Source: Solenopsis invicta
Taxonomy: Eukaryota > Arthropoda > Insecta > Hymenoptera > Formicidae
DNA: 64,000 nt
Assembly: GCF_016802725.1 (NCBI RefSeq)
Contig: NC_052679.1
Location: forward strand, 1,364,001-1,428,000
Direction of reading: 5' to 3'
A model generated the notes under the pieces. That model saw only the letters and a list, made by a program, of their open reading frames with translations, was not told the DNA's origin and made no database searches. How positions within the stretch are numbered: position 1 is the stretch's first letter; each line of letters starts with the position of its first letter. A program made the position numbers and the translations under genes. Shown here piece after piece: positions 11,292 to 21,560 of this stretch.

Positions 11292-12761
11292 CTTATCTCC
11301 AGGAATCCGCGTAAGCCGCGTTAACTCATCCCCGCGGGCGAACGGGCGCGGAAAAGGAGCCGACATGACGGCTAATCGGCGTTAACGCGATCAAGCGGCT
11401 CGCAGCGCCCGATCATCGCGCAAATCACCACCGTTGATCAGCAAGTGTGCTCGAGCGCGATCTCGACCGGGGAATCTCGAGATGCCGAATCGGATGGATC
11501 CCGGTTTGCCTCGCGGAAAATCAATCCCGCTCGGTCAAAGAGATGCATCGGGCTTGATCTGTGTCCATTACGCGATCAAGGGAAAAGGGGGAGAGATGGG
11601 AAGCGGATAGATATCGGAGTTGAGCTATTAGACGAAATAATCTTGCGATTGTTACGCGTCGAAATGTTTTCGTGATGCGATGTGCGGAGGGAAAATTTAT
11701 AGACGCATTTACGAAATTGGTTGGGAAAACTCGCGTAGTTCGATCGACAGATGTAAATGTAGATGCAGTAAGTTAAGGCTCGTAAAGACGTTAGCGCGCT
11801 CTTTCCTCTCATTCTCTCCTCGTTTTGTATCTAAAGATACGCTCTGTTAAAAGTGTCACGAAACTCTATGTATTTTTAAGTTGCACATGTACATCAAAAA
11901 TGTATCTATAACTGAAAAGTATAAATGCATGAAATTTTGTGCGCGTTAAATGTTTTCGACAACATTAAACGCTTAAAATTTACTTCCGTCGCGTTACGTT
12001 AAACTTAGCTGCGTTTTTTTTAACAGTGTAGACCGATAAAAGAACGCGCTAATATCTTTATAAGCTCGTTCTGAATAATGCGGGTCCGAGTCTCCAAGGA
12101 AGACAACCCTTTCAGTTTGAGCGATTCCGCAATAAAAAAAATGGCCAATTTTTTTATTGAAATCGATGTCCCTGGTGTCTCGGTTTCTTTGAAAAATCAT
12201 GCATATTCATCATTTACAACCGTGATCTCTCGACGGTCGATGCCACTCATATTGCACCGCTCCGCCGCCGCGACATTAAATTTATCTTCAAGTCTCGTCG
12301 AGAGAGGCAAGAGAATATTTTCCCCGCGATTTTATTTACTGCTATGCGCGCAAAGGTTTAACGAACGATTATACTTTCGAAGATGTTTCGAGCGGTCGCG
12401 CATTTATTTTTCAGAATCGAGTCCGTTCCTCGTCCGAGAACGCTGGAGCGGCGCGCGGCGAGAGACTTTCGCGAGGAGAGACGAACGCGCGCGCGCGCTC
12501 CGATCGTGCTTCGAGCTCTCGGCGACGTGGCGGATTAGCGCGCGGGTTAGCGCGAGTTAGCGCGGAACGCTCGCGGCCTCTCCGTGCTATCCATCTAGCC
12601 TCTCGCGCGCGCGTTCCCGTGTCCTAGGCCGGTCGGCAGAGATAGACCGGACGCTAATGCGCCGGAATAGATTAATACTGACCAATAGGAGCGCCGATCG
12701 AACGGCCTGGAGCACATTACTCAATTATTTACGCTTCATTAAGTATATATCCAATGCTGCC

Positions 12762-12788
12762 GTGTGCGTGTGCGTGTGTGCGCGCGTT
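12762..12788. repeat. (GT)n/(GC)n alternating tract
   Basis: Alternating purine-pyrimidine GTGCGTGTGCGTGTGTGCGC. With nearby GCGCGC words at 12850-12860 it forms a Z-prone stretch. Confidence 0.8.
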
Positions 12789-13108
12789 CGCGCAATTCCA
12801 CTGGTACGGCGAGCGCAGGGAGGATATCGCGCGTACGTGTGCATCCACGCGCGCGCGTGCGTTACGTGCACGCGTATGTACGACCGCGGTACATAATGTA
12901 TGAGAGCGTGTTGGTAGGTAAGCGACCACCCCTAGCTCGCCGAGGTCTAACTTAATTATTCGAGAAATTCAGCGATCCATTCCTGCGCCCCCGTACCCTC
13001 TCTCTCCCCGCCGACAGCCTCGCCGCCACCGGCGCCCGGTTTTCTCTCCCTGGCCCTTCGCCGCTCCGATCTCTCTCCCTCCCTGGCCCCTCGTTTCCAC
13101 GGGCGTGC

Positions 13109-13135
13109 AACACACACACACACACGCACACACAC
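13109..13135. repeat. (CA)n microsatellite
   Basis: CA dinucleotides with a few GCA interruptions, followed by GCGCGC. Confidence 0.9.
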
Positions 13136-13436
13136 GCGAGTGCGCGCGTTCCTCTCTGTCTCCCTAGCTCGGCCTCCGTTTCTCACACTCCCCCCGGCCG
13201 CCGCCGCCGCCGGTCTGCGAATCCGCTGGACCCGATCCGTCGAAATCGATTCCGATGAAGGACTCGCTTACTTTTGCGAGAAGGATCCTACGTACGTCGG
13301 TTCGACGCCGCGTCGGATTCTTCGCCGGCGCGGCGGCCGACTTTCGTTTATCGATTCTCGTCCTTGCCGTGATTACCGCAGCGAAATTTGCCGGTTGATT
13401 TAACACCGGCACGCTAACGTGGAATGATTGCATCCG

Positions 13437-13471
13437 ATTAACATTAATACGTGTTAATTAACATTAATATG
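13437..13471. repeat. Two tandem ATTAACATTAATA units
   Basis: ATTAACATTAATA occurs twice, separated by CGTGTTA. The unit contains TAAT and GTTAAT cores, the shape bound by homeodomain proteins, and lies in otherwise GC-rich DNA. A regulatory role is inference. Confidence 0.5.
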
Positions 13472-13753
13472 TTTTGCATGTAATACCGGGGGATTATAAT
13501 ATGAGCGGTATAAGCAGAAACATGCGCAACCAGATGTAACATTAGCCTCGTTAGCAACTGACGTAAATCTTATTTAAAATAGTTGAGAAATATACGCGAA
13601 AATGCGTTCGCGGCCCCGACAATCTTGTACGCAGGCCCCGACCGCGATGATTTAAACATTATATAAAACTACAGCGCTACAACTTATACTCTCATGATAT
13701 ACCGCGATTGCTACGAATTAATTATATCTTATTTATAGCGATCGTAAATAACG

Positions 13754-13783
13754 TGTTTTGTTCTTCGTGTGTTTCAGGTGAGT
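13754..13783 (+). promoter_or_regulatory. Candidate recursive splice (ratchet) site
   Basis: A T-rich tract (GTTTTGTTCTTCGTGTGTTT) runs directly into CAG|GTGAGT, so a good splice acceptor (AG at 13776-13777) abuts a good donor (GT at 13778-13779). In Drosophila this zero-nucleotide-exon arrangement is how ratchet points in very long introns look. It would need a plus-strand transcript crossing the window, which the sequence cannot show. A chance occurrence remains possible. Confidence 0.35.
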
Positions 13784-14044
13784 CTGTCATGGAATTACTC
13801 TCTCACAGCGAAAGGTTCTCTTCCCCGCCGCGGTGATTGCGTAAATCAAGAATTTTCTGACTTGGCCATCGGGACTCGCCATCATCGCGGTAATTTCTAT
13901 CTCGCGGCGTGACTCGAGTCTCGAGTATCGCGAGAAACAAGTGCAACGTGAAGTTTCACGGGCAAATCGCCCGTGGATTTATCGCTCGCCCGAGCGAATG
14001 GGGGGGGGGGGGCTCTAATTATGGGGGCGCGTCGCGCAGGGCAT

Positions 14045-14089
14045 GCGCGATAAATAACGATCGGAAAATTAGCGGCAATTTATAGGAAA
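14045..14089 (+). repeat. 45-bp direct repeat, copy 1
   Basis: Begins GCGCGATAAATAACGATCGG and ends TATAGGAAA. It matches 15084-15128 at 42 of 45 positions with no gap. It has none of the MITE terminus features and lies in CpG-rich DNA. Confidence 0.85.
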
Positions 14090-15083
14090 TCGAAGGATCT
14101 ACGATCGGCCGGTTCTTCGATCGGCCGTAATCCATCGGAAAGAGCATCGGCCGATACAAATATCCCTTCCCGACATGTAAATCTTTCGCTACCTCGGTCG
14201 GACAGTTGGGGGGACGGGGGGTATTTATAGAAAAATAACGCGGGCGTGGCCAAGTTTTAATTGGACCACGGGATACAGACGGAGAGTGAGAGTAATCGAC
14301 TCTTCTAGAGTAATCGACGCTCCCTCGCGAGAAAAGCGAGGCATTTAAAGCGCGTCAGGTTTAAACACGAAGGACAGATCGTGGGGTTGATTAACATTTC
14401 TACATGTTTTATATACATTTCATCTTGCGTACATCTATATTTACGTCGCGACGATTGTCGCGACATAAACTGGGGGGACATATATATTCCGTATAGATTT
14501 AATAACGATCGCAATCGTAATTACGGGTGCTCACTCGCGCTCCGCTCGCACAACAAGTAATGATCTAAAAACAGACGCGAGTTAAAGCGAAAGGCGCGAT
14601 TGGCGTGACAGTAATTGAGAATCGAAATCGTTATTTCTGATTATTATGCTTGGTATCAATCTTGCGTGCCGCAATTCCATCTGCGGAGTATCGCGAGGAA
14701 TCGCGCCTTAACGACGTGCCCCTTACGCAATCAATTGAGAATTAAGAAAATTAACAAGCGTGCGAGAGGTAACCGGGGAGGAAGAAAAAAAAGGTCGGAA
14801 ACTATGCGCGCCGTCGCGACTTTTTCCATCGAGGAAAGTAATTCCTTTACGAAGGGGTTAATTCGTTCCCGATATTCGTATCGCGCCGGTTCTGTCACGG
14901 TGTTGAAATTAACGTTACGAGAAGAGAGAGAGAGAGGATAGCCCTGGCGAGTAGAAGAGATTCTCGACGAGATACGGGCGAGGCGTATTAAACAGAGAAA
15001 TTCTTGACAACACGCGGTATTAAAGGCAAGTATTTATCGGGCCGGGAAGGTCTTAATTACAGATAGTCTCGCGGCGTCGGCGC

Positions 15084-15128
15084 GCGCGATAAATAACGAT
15101 CGGAAAATAAGCGGGAATTAATAGGAAA
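15084..15128 (+). repeat. 45-bp direct repeat, copy 2
   Basis: The same orientation as copy 1, 1,039 bases downstream, with three substitutions (T/A, C/G, T/A). Sequence outside the 45 bases is unrelated, so this is not simply the edge of a longer obvious duplication. Confidence 0.85.
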
Positions 15129-15406
15129 CGAGTGCGGGACGCGATCGCGATCAGCCGAACGGACGCCGAAGAACAACAGGGGAAGGAGGGGGAGCGGGAG
15201 GGAAGAAGGCGCTCCGCTGCGTGGCTGCGTGGCTGTGCGGTACACACACCAGCCATTATATATCCAGCGTCAGTTGTTCCGGCTGTATTGTGCGCGGTAG
15301 TGACGACTGTTTCGCGCAGATAGCAGGTACGTATTTAAATGAGGAACGAACAGGAGGCGGCGCTCCGCCGGTGGAAGGATATAGCAGGAGGCGTGTGTGT
15401 TGTGCA

Positions 15407-15417
15407 TACAGGGTGTC
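15407..15417 (-). repeat. TACAGGGTGTC motif
   Basis: Exact reverse complement of GACACCCTGTA (23-33 and 36059-36069). It faces the variant at 16652-16669, 1.25 kb downstream, in inverted orientation, as the ends of a transposon would. Confidence 0.5.
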
Positions 15418-15918
15418 CGATCGGTTGTACCCGCTCACTGATTTAACGGCGACTCCGCATACCTCGGCCGAAACTCGGAAGGCAGCCGACAACACCTGGA
15501 AATGGGGAGATTCCGGCGGCGGCGCGAGTAGACAGCGAAATGTCCCGCTTTGAGTTCAAATTTTCTTTCCAAGATTTGACGGTCGATGTATTTCATTGGA
15601 TATCAAATGTCTACGTTTCTACGTCAATATCGAGACGGGAAATATTACGTATTGTAACAACAATGGAGACGTTAAAGGTTTTTCTTGACCAAGTTTCGAA
15701 ATAGCGCGCAATTAAGCTCGAGCCTTTGAATTATCCTTCAAGCGCATCAATGAAAATCGCAAATTTGCAGGCGCGGATATCTTTTAAATACTTATCTAGA
15801 TTTTGTTTATTAAAACGATTGTTTTCCTTAAAAGCAAAAGCAAATATTGAGAAAAGGCACAATTGAAATCACATTTAACTTTTTATTTGCAATTAACAGA
15901 TATACCGATATAAATAGA

Positions 15919-16484
15919 GTAACACTGAAAAGTGGCACTTAGCCACAACGTTACAAAATTTACACTGAGAGAAAAAAATGGTTACTATAATTTAACTATA
16001 ATCCATAGCTATTTTGAGTGCCAACTATATATTTATTATTTTTCAAAATGTAAATTATTACTGCGTAAATAGTGAGCAAATGTTGAAAAAATAATAGTAT
16101 TTACTATAATTGAGATTGCATTTACTATACAGAAATGTTTGTTTTATTGTTACCATTCATATCTTAGTTATATTAAGATTTGAAATTGTCATAATTTATA
16201 GTAAAACTTTTTCATAGTTGGCAGAACTATAAACATAAAGAGTAATGATAACTAAAAACTATAATTTACATTTTTTAAAACCATAAGTATATAGTTGGCA
16301 TCGAAAATGATTATGGATTATAATAGTTAAATTATAGTAAGCATTTTTTCTGTCATTGTTTTGTAACATTGTGACCAAATGCCCCTTTTCGATATTACTA
16401 TTGCAACGGTAATAACTATAAAAATAACCATAATTTAATTAACCATAATTATTTTAGCGTGCGATAGTCACAAATTTCAAACGA
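15919..16484 (-). mobile_element. Family A copy carrying an inverted copy of its own end and flank
   Basis: Family A in minus orientation starts at 15963 (TA then CACTGAGAGAAAAAAATGG) and resumes its far end at about 16400-16484 (GGTAATAACTATAAAAATAA...TAGTCACAAATTTCAAAC). Inserted between, at about 16262-16401, is an inverted copy of 15919-16060: the family A right end plus about 40 bases of outside flank (AAAGTGGCACTTAGCCACAA, mirrored as TTGTGACCAAATGCCCCTTT). Arms of about 140 bases surround a loop of about 200. No coding capacity. Confidence 0.75.
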
Positions 16485-16500
16485 TTACTCATCGTACACG

Positions 16501-18280
16501 CGCGCCTGACTTCAGTCAGATTAATTTCAAGAAGAATGATTTTTTCAAGTTCACATGTGTGAAGAATTATTCAGAGCATTTGGAAAGAGATTGTATTAAT
16601 CGAGAAAAGATTCCAAATCCGCGGCGGGGATAGGGCTCCCTCGCCTTTTGCGGGACACCCTGTGTATACGGCCGCCCCGCCGGAGTAGATAGATCGTCGG
16701 CCCGATACCGTGTCCCGGGAGACTTTAATTATCATCGCGTACGGACTATTTATATGCCAGGAAGCACTTAAATAATATTTCTCGGAGTCGCGAGGAGAGA
16801 CGAGGCGCGGAGGCCTCGAGAGAGATCGGGAACGGGATATTGCGCTCTCTGCCTCGGCTACCGAAGGTTTCTGATCCACCCGGCAGATAACGGGCCCGCC
16901 TGGAGTATCCGCGCCGCGGAGTACCGGACGGTGGGCGGAATCGACTTTTATCGGCCGGAAGTCGAAAACAATACGCGCGCGAAAGACGCTGCGAACCGAG
17001 GATACGCGCCGCCGACGTGAGGAATCGCGTCTTCTCGCGTGTAGGCGTGTCGACGTGACATAATTTTTATTTTTTTTCTTTTTCTCGTTTCTTTTCTTTT
17101 TCCAGAATACGCGCTCGCTCTCGTTCACGTGAAACGAAATATCGTCCGTGGAAATTGTCAACCCACTTGTAAATCTTTGAAAGACCGCCGGACCGCTTTT
17201 CTAAACGAAATGACCAGTCGCGTTGATCTTAAGAAGCGTTAACAGAAGATTTGCGCCCCGTGAATCTTTCGTGTTATTAAAATGGTAGAAATGACAGACT
17301 TTCGTGCGCGCGAGATTGAAGCGAGGCCGATTCGAAGAAACTCAGCAGGGATTACTTGCGGGCGTTTTAGAACGTTTAAAGTTTAGGTCGGCGTTGTACT
17401 TGAATCACGATGTAATTGCAGTTAGAGAGAATTTATATTTTCGAGAACACGCTCGCAATGCAAGTTCCGTAATGGATGGTAATGATGATTAAAGGGTACT
17501 GCGAGGATAATGATGATTAAAGAGTATTATAAGGGGTTACTAGAGGCTCTAATGATCGATGGACTATTCCCAATTCTTAATCTTTGATCGCGCAAATTAC
17601 GCTAGCTGGAACAAATCTAATATAAATATCGGGAGTATAAGGCGAGATAGGTATGATATAATACACGATAGATATAATAAATCAAATACGGTTACGCTGA
17701 GAACACATTCGTCGAGTATGTTCTCTTCTCTAAGCGATACTTGAAAATTCGAGGCTTGCAAGCATCATTATCATAATTCCACGTTTTACTTCTCGCGATT
17801 ATACCGCGCTCACCACGTAATTTCATGCGCGAATAATGACGTGTTTACCTTACTAATATATTATATAATCGCCTCATGATTTATTACAATATCCGGGAAC
17901 AAAGCTGAGAATCGGAGCGCGCTTCGCCAACAGCCCGTTCCATAATTTAATCCGGAGCAGCGTAATCCAACTTGAGGAACTAACGCGGAAAGAAAGTCAA
18001 GACAGATTGTGATATTCGCAAACTAATTATGATTCCGGAGAATACACGGAAACGTTGAAAAAAGCCGGGGCCGCGTCCGTGCTTTTATTTATCCGATATT
18101 TCTGTGGAAATCGCCTTGCTAGCATTCTTCAACGCTACAAAACAGCTATACGCTCCACATACTTTAACGATTCTCAACGAATTTCTATCTTCCGGATAAT
18201 CGGTCTACGATCTTAAACTTCTCCAGATTTCTCTCCCGTCAAATGCTTGCGCACCCTCCTCTCCCCCCCGATTCTCAAAT
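16501..18280. other. Noncoding stretch, GC-rich then mixed
   Basis: Contains the longest open frame of the window (196 codons, 16571-17161 minus), which starts in a low-complexity Lys/Arg-rich stretch over a T/C tract and has no recognisable domain. A GGGACACCCTGTGTATAC motif is at 16652-16669 and a short tandem duplication at 17478-17533. Nothing else identified. Confidence 0.6.
17478..17533 (+). repeat. Short tandem duplication, two units of about 28 bp
   Basis: GGTAATGATGATTAAAGGGT and GATAATGATGATTAAAGAGT start successive units, each followed by a less similar tail. Confidence 0.75.
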
Positions 18281-18357
18281 ACAAAACTTGTAAATTGATA
18301 TTATTTCAAGAAAAAAAAAAAAACAGTTTCTACACCTTTTTTATTTATATTTGCGCG

Positions 18358-18501
18358 CACAGAAAGAAAATTAGTATCAAATCAACAATCATTGCCTTAT
18401 ATACATATAAGCAAGAATATAAAACAACTATATACTTGGCACCAAAACAACTATGAACTATAGTTAAATTATAATAATTGCAACCTTTTTTTCTCTCAGT
18501 G
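18358..18501 (+). mobile_element. Chimeric MITE: family C left end joined to family A right end
   Basis: Bases 18358-18425 match the family C terminus (CACAGAAAGAAAATTAGTAT, ATATAAGCAAGAATATAAAA). From about 18430 to 18501 the sequence is the family A right end (TTGGCACC, ATAGTTAAATTATAATAATT, TTTTTTTCTCTCAGTG then TA). Both outer ends are proper termini, so it may be able to move as a unit. Confidence 0.7.
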
Positions 18502-18609
18502 TAATTTTCAAGAGTTGACAGGAAAAAAATATCGGGTAAGAAACAACAATGTCTTCAAACTGAGAATTAGAATTTTTTAATACTATTATTATGAAAACAA
18601 TCGTATTGT

Positions 18610-18952
18610 GTTCTTTAAACGTGATTATTATAATATTGAAATAAAAATATTTTGCTGAAATTCAAGATTATTAAATTCTTTAAAAGGGATTAAATTATAT
18701 ATAAACAAGAATATCATTTCTTGCTTTTACAATGAAACATTAGCTGCATTCAGCAGAACGTTTATTTCACAACTGTTGAAAGTTTTCTTCGCTGAGATAG
18801 GACTGTTTCTCTAGATCTATATATAATCCAATCAGCGTGAAGAAGACTTCAACAGTTGTAAAATAAACGTTCCGCTGAACGCGGCCAGTGATTGTTAAAC
18901 AGAATACATTAGTTTTAATTTGATACTAATGTTTAATACTGTTTTTTCTGCG
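18610..18952 (-). mobile_element. MITE family C copy (C3), interrupted
   Basis: Read in reverse it has AGTATCAAATTAAAACTAAT, GATATTCTTGTTTATATATA, AATTTAATAATCTTGAATTT and AGCAAAATATTTTTATTTCA, the same order as C1. The right terminus is TTTTTTCTG. It is split by a palindromic element at 18743-18895. The left limit is uncertain. Confidence 0.7.
18743..18895. mobile_element. Palindromic MITE nested in family C
   Basis: Two arms of about 60 bp: AACGTTTATTTCACAACTGT and its mirror, each ending in a CAGCGTT/CATTCAGC-like block (ends GCTGCATTCAGC and GCTGAACGCGGC). The arms differ mostly by transitions. TA at 18741-18742 and CA at 18896-18897 could be a decayed TA duplication. Its ends do not match families A-F or the GGG...CCC element, so it is a separate family. 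Confidence 0.75.
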
Positions 18953-18995
18953 CGTCACTGTTTGATCCGTAACTTGTTCATTTTTTTTGTTTCTA

Positions 18996-19403
18996 CACAA
19001 AAAAATTTAGTATCAAATCAATAATCCTATGAGCAAGAATATATTATAAAATTTTCCTTAAAAAATTTGATAATCTCAGGGTCTCTTTCACCAATCTTCG
19101 TTAAAGCAAATCGACTTAGCCCATCGGAATTGACGAATCGCATTTGTCATTTCACACTACAGACAATGCGATTGGTCAATTCCAATGGATTAGATTGGTG
19201 AAAGAGGCCCTTAAACAGACAACTCGCTTACATGAAGAAATTTTATATAGTTTTAAGAAACATATATTGCTTTCTTAATATAAAAAGAAATAAAGAAATA
19301 TTTCACTGAAATTTAAGGTTATCAAACTGTTTAAAAAAGATATTACATTGTTGCTTATATACGAAGCAATGACGGTTGATTTGATACTAATCCTTTTTCT
19401 GTG
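18996..19403 (+). mobile_element. MITE family C copy (C4), interrupted
   Basis: The left end is TA then CACAAAAAAATTTAGTATCA; the right end is TTGATACTAATCCTTTTTCTGTG. Removing the nested 132-bp element restores GATAATCTTAAACAGACA, matching GATGACCTTAAACAGACA in the 63.4-kb copy. Both ends carry the AAGCAA/AAGAATAT family signature. Confidence 0.8.
19079..19210. mobile_element. PIF/Harbinger-like MITE nested in family C
   Basis: A 132-bp element with inverted ends GGGTCTCTTTCACCAATC and GATTGGTGAAAGAGGCCC (one difference) and further arm matching through GGAATTGACNAATCGCATT. It is flanked by TCA and TTA, consistent with a TTA target duplication with one substitution. A GG-starting terminus and TTA/TWA target are the hallmarks of PIF/Harbinger elements. 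There is no coding capacity, so it depended on a transposase from elsewhere. Confidence 0.8.
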
Positions 19404-19420
19404 CACATCGCACAAAAATA

Positions 19421-20142
19421 TCGCCCGTAGTTTCGTCCGCAAGTTCATCCGATCCATTTGCGCGATCCATTTGTACGATCCATCATATCACAGGCCGCGA
19501 AATAGATTCTACCGCGTGATCGATGGATCGTTCCCCGGGCAATTATCGCGGCGGTCGAAGGTGGTCGCGGACGTTAACTGAGGAACAAAGCCCGACAACT
19601 GTTGCAAAGCCGAGTACGACGGCATTAGCGTCCTAGGAGAAAGGGCGAGAGGCGCGAAAGGGGAGAAAGAAGAGAGGAGCGGTGCGACGCGGAGAAAAAG
19701 AAAACGGGAAATATGGGACGTGGAAGCGGCATTTGGCATCGATCGCCGCCAACGCGAGATCTTCACCGTGCTGCTCGCGTCCAGGATCTTTTTTCTCGCG
19801 GCGCGGCCGCGTTCCCAAACGGAACGAAACCGCGACGCGGAGTCGCGGAAGAGACCCATTAGCAAACACAATCAACGTACGCAGCTAATAATTATCGCTA
19901 TCTGTTACCGATCGCGGGTTTATGCTAATACATCGCGTCGCGGGCGTTAAAAGCCACGTCATTGTATTTCGTGGCGTGGTGGCTTTTCACGGCCACTAAC
20001 CGACATCGTTAAAGAATCCAGATACCGCGCGTCCGGACGGAGATATTTCACGCGCGCTCGTTCTCCCGGTGATCGTGATGTTTAAAGGTTCGCAAATCGC
20101 ACTGTTTAAACAGGTTTCTTAGCGCGATAACGATTGAAAGGA

Positions 20143-20176
<34 letters not shown>

Positions 20177-20370
20177 GGAACGGAAGGGAAAAAAAATCAC
20201 TCGGTTTAAACACGCAACGTTCACGCGCGCAGGCCTTATCGCGCGGAAAAAAAAACATCACGCGCGATAAAGCCGATCTTTTTCGCCCGGTAATTAAGCG
20301 CGGAGCACGACTTGAGGACGCCGTTCTCGCGAAACAATATGCGTTCTCAATTCGCAGTGCTTAGAGAGAA
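19421..20370. other. GC-rich noncoding block, no gene seen
   Basis: Frames of 68-120 codons on both strands over 19509-19950 overlap one another and lack domains. GCCACG-type inverted words near 19948-19996 (AAGCCACGTC...GTGGCTTTTC) could form a small hairpin. A GA tract is listed separately. Confidence 0.6.
20141..20176. repeat. (GA)n microsatellite
   Basis: Uninterrupted GA for about 28 bases followed by an imperfect AAGAGAAGG tail. Confidence 0.95.
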
Positions 20371-21560
20371 AAGTAGCTTGCAGAGTTTATCGTATCAAAG
20401 TTTAATCTTAATAATAATAGTAATAATAATAGCTTTATCACAAGTGTTTATATATTTATGTACACGAAAGCATTCAATATAGAAACGGCACGTTAAAAGC
20501 TAAGGCATCGGCCATAATGCTGTTTGTATTATACTCCTGGACCTTGACATAAAAAAATAATGGAGAACGGAATATTATTATTAATAATAATAATGTCATT
20601 GAAGTACAAATAATAAAAGAAACATACGTTAATATACAAACTGAAATAAAATATGGAAAAGTGCGCCTCAAAAGAGGAGACGTTAGAATAATACTGCCTT
20701 AAACCAGAGAAAAAATTTGTTATGCATACTTATGCATGATTTTGATATATAATTATATAGAATGATTATTTGAAATTGTGTGCAATCATTTTATATGATT
20801 ATACATAATTATTCATATTTTATATATAAATATATATAATCATGCATATTTTACATATAATTATATAATTTTTTCCCGCTATAATACATGCAACAGAAAT
20901 AAAAAACTAGCATACATATACTGACAGAAATACCAGAGTTCATCAGTTAAGGAAAAAATACAAAAAGATGATAAAATTACAAAAAGTAAAGAATTAAAAT
21001 ATATCTGACAAATACAAAATAAATATAAAAAGAAAAAAATAATAATATCAATAATAATATTACACGTTTTTTCCAGCTAGCATCAGTAAAATTGTTAATC
21101 GTGACACGTTAAAAAGAAAAATTACGTAATTTTAAAATGTATAATGCAAATATAATGCATGTGAGTATAGATAGAGAGGAATGATACATTGAAATGTAAA
21201 AATTTTGCATTTATAGAATATAGTAAAATATATAAGTGAGTATAAAAAGAAATGACAGAATAAGATCATCAAAAATGTGAGAAACGAGGTAAAGAAGGGC
21301 AACTGTTCCAAATTAGATATTGATGTACTAGAACGAGTGTCGCTAAGTAATAGGTTAAAATTTGACAGCAACGTAAAAGAAAGCAGTGTGGGATTTTGCA
21401 GTTGTACGATGAAGAGGATAGAGTAAGGACGATTGGAAGTGAGAGTAAAACCAGGTGTATGCACACTTAGCAAACGAACACTAAACGAACAACGTGCGCG
21501 CATGTTCAGAGATTCACGTTTGTGTTTGTAAATCGTTATTTCCTTTTCTTAATTGCAGCG
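20371..21560. other. AT-rich block with TAA-rich simple repeats
   Basis: Contains AATAATAATAGTAATAATAA near 20410 and TTATTATTAATAATAATAAT near 20573, plus a candidate MITE at 20704-20879. The 123-codon minus frame at 21132-21503 is Leu/Ser/Phe/Tyr-rich, typical of AT-rich DNA. I do not call it a gene. Confidence 0.55.
20704..20879. mobile_element. Candidate AT-rich foldback MITE
   Basis: The ends CAGAGAAAAAATTTG and ATTTTTTCCCGC then TA are inverted, and TTATGCATGATTTTGATATA is loosely mirrored by TATATAATCATGCATATTTT. Low complexity makes the call tentative. Confidence 0.45.

Larger units (their letters stand above)
8861..13430. other. Long GC-rich noncoding block, no gene seen
   Basis: CpG-rich with many GA/CT and GT/CA tracts. 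The largest frames (166 codons at 10682-11182 minus; 160 at 12078-12560 plus) have no recognisable domain. A TATATAT word at 10444-10450 precedes a pyrimidine-rich stretch and could be a TATA box, but no initiator or coding start supports it. 11843-12028 may be an old MITE: C(T)CTGTTAAAA on the left and TTTTTTTTAACAGTG then TA on the right. No RNA gene recognised. Confidence 0.6.
13472..15540. other. GC-rich noncoding block with repeated 45-mer
   Basis: Continuation of the GC-rich block. It contains the ratchet-like site, a poly-G run at 14000-14012, the paired octamer GTCGCGAC at 14445-14452 and 14457-14464, and two copies of a 45-bp sequence listed separately. The open frames (up to 110 codons) are unremarkable. 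Confidence 0.6.

Noticed and set aside
16571..17161. Longest open frame of the window, 196 codons on the minus strand
   Set aside because: Begins in a Lys/Arg-rich low-complexity stretch over a T/C tract, has no recognisable domain, and similar-length frames occur on both strands wherever GC content is high.
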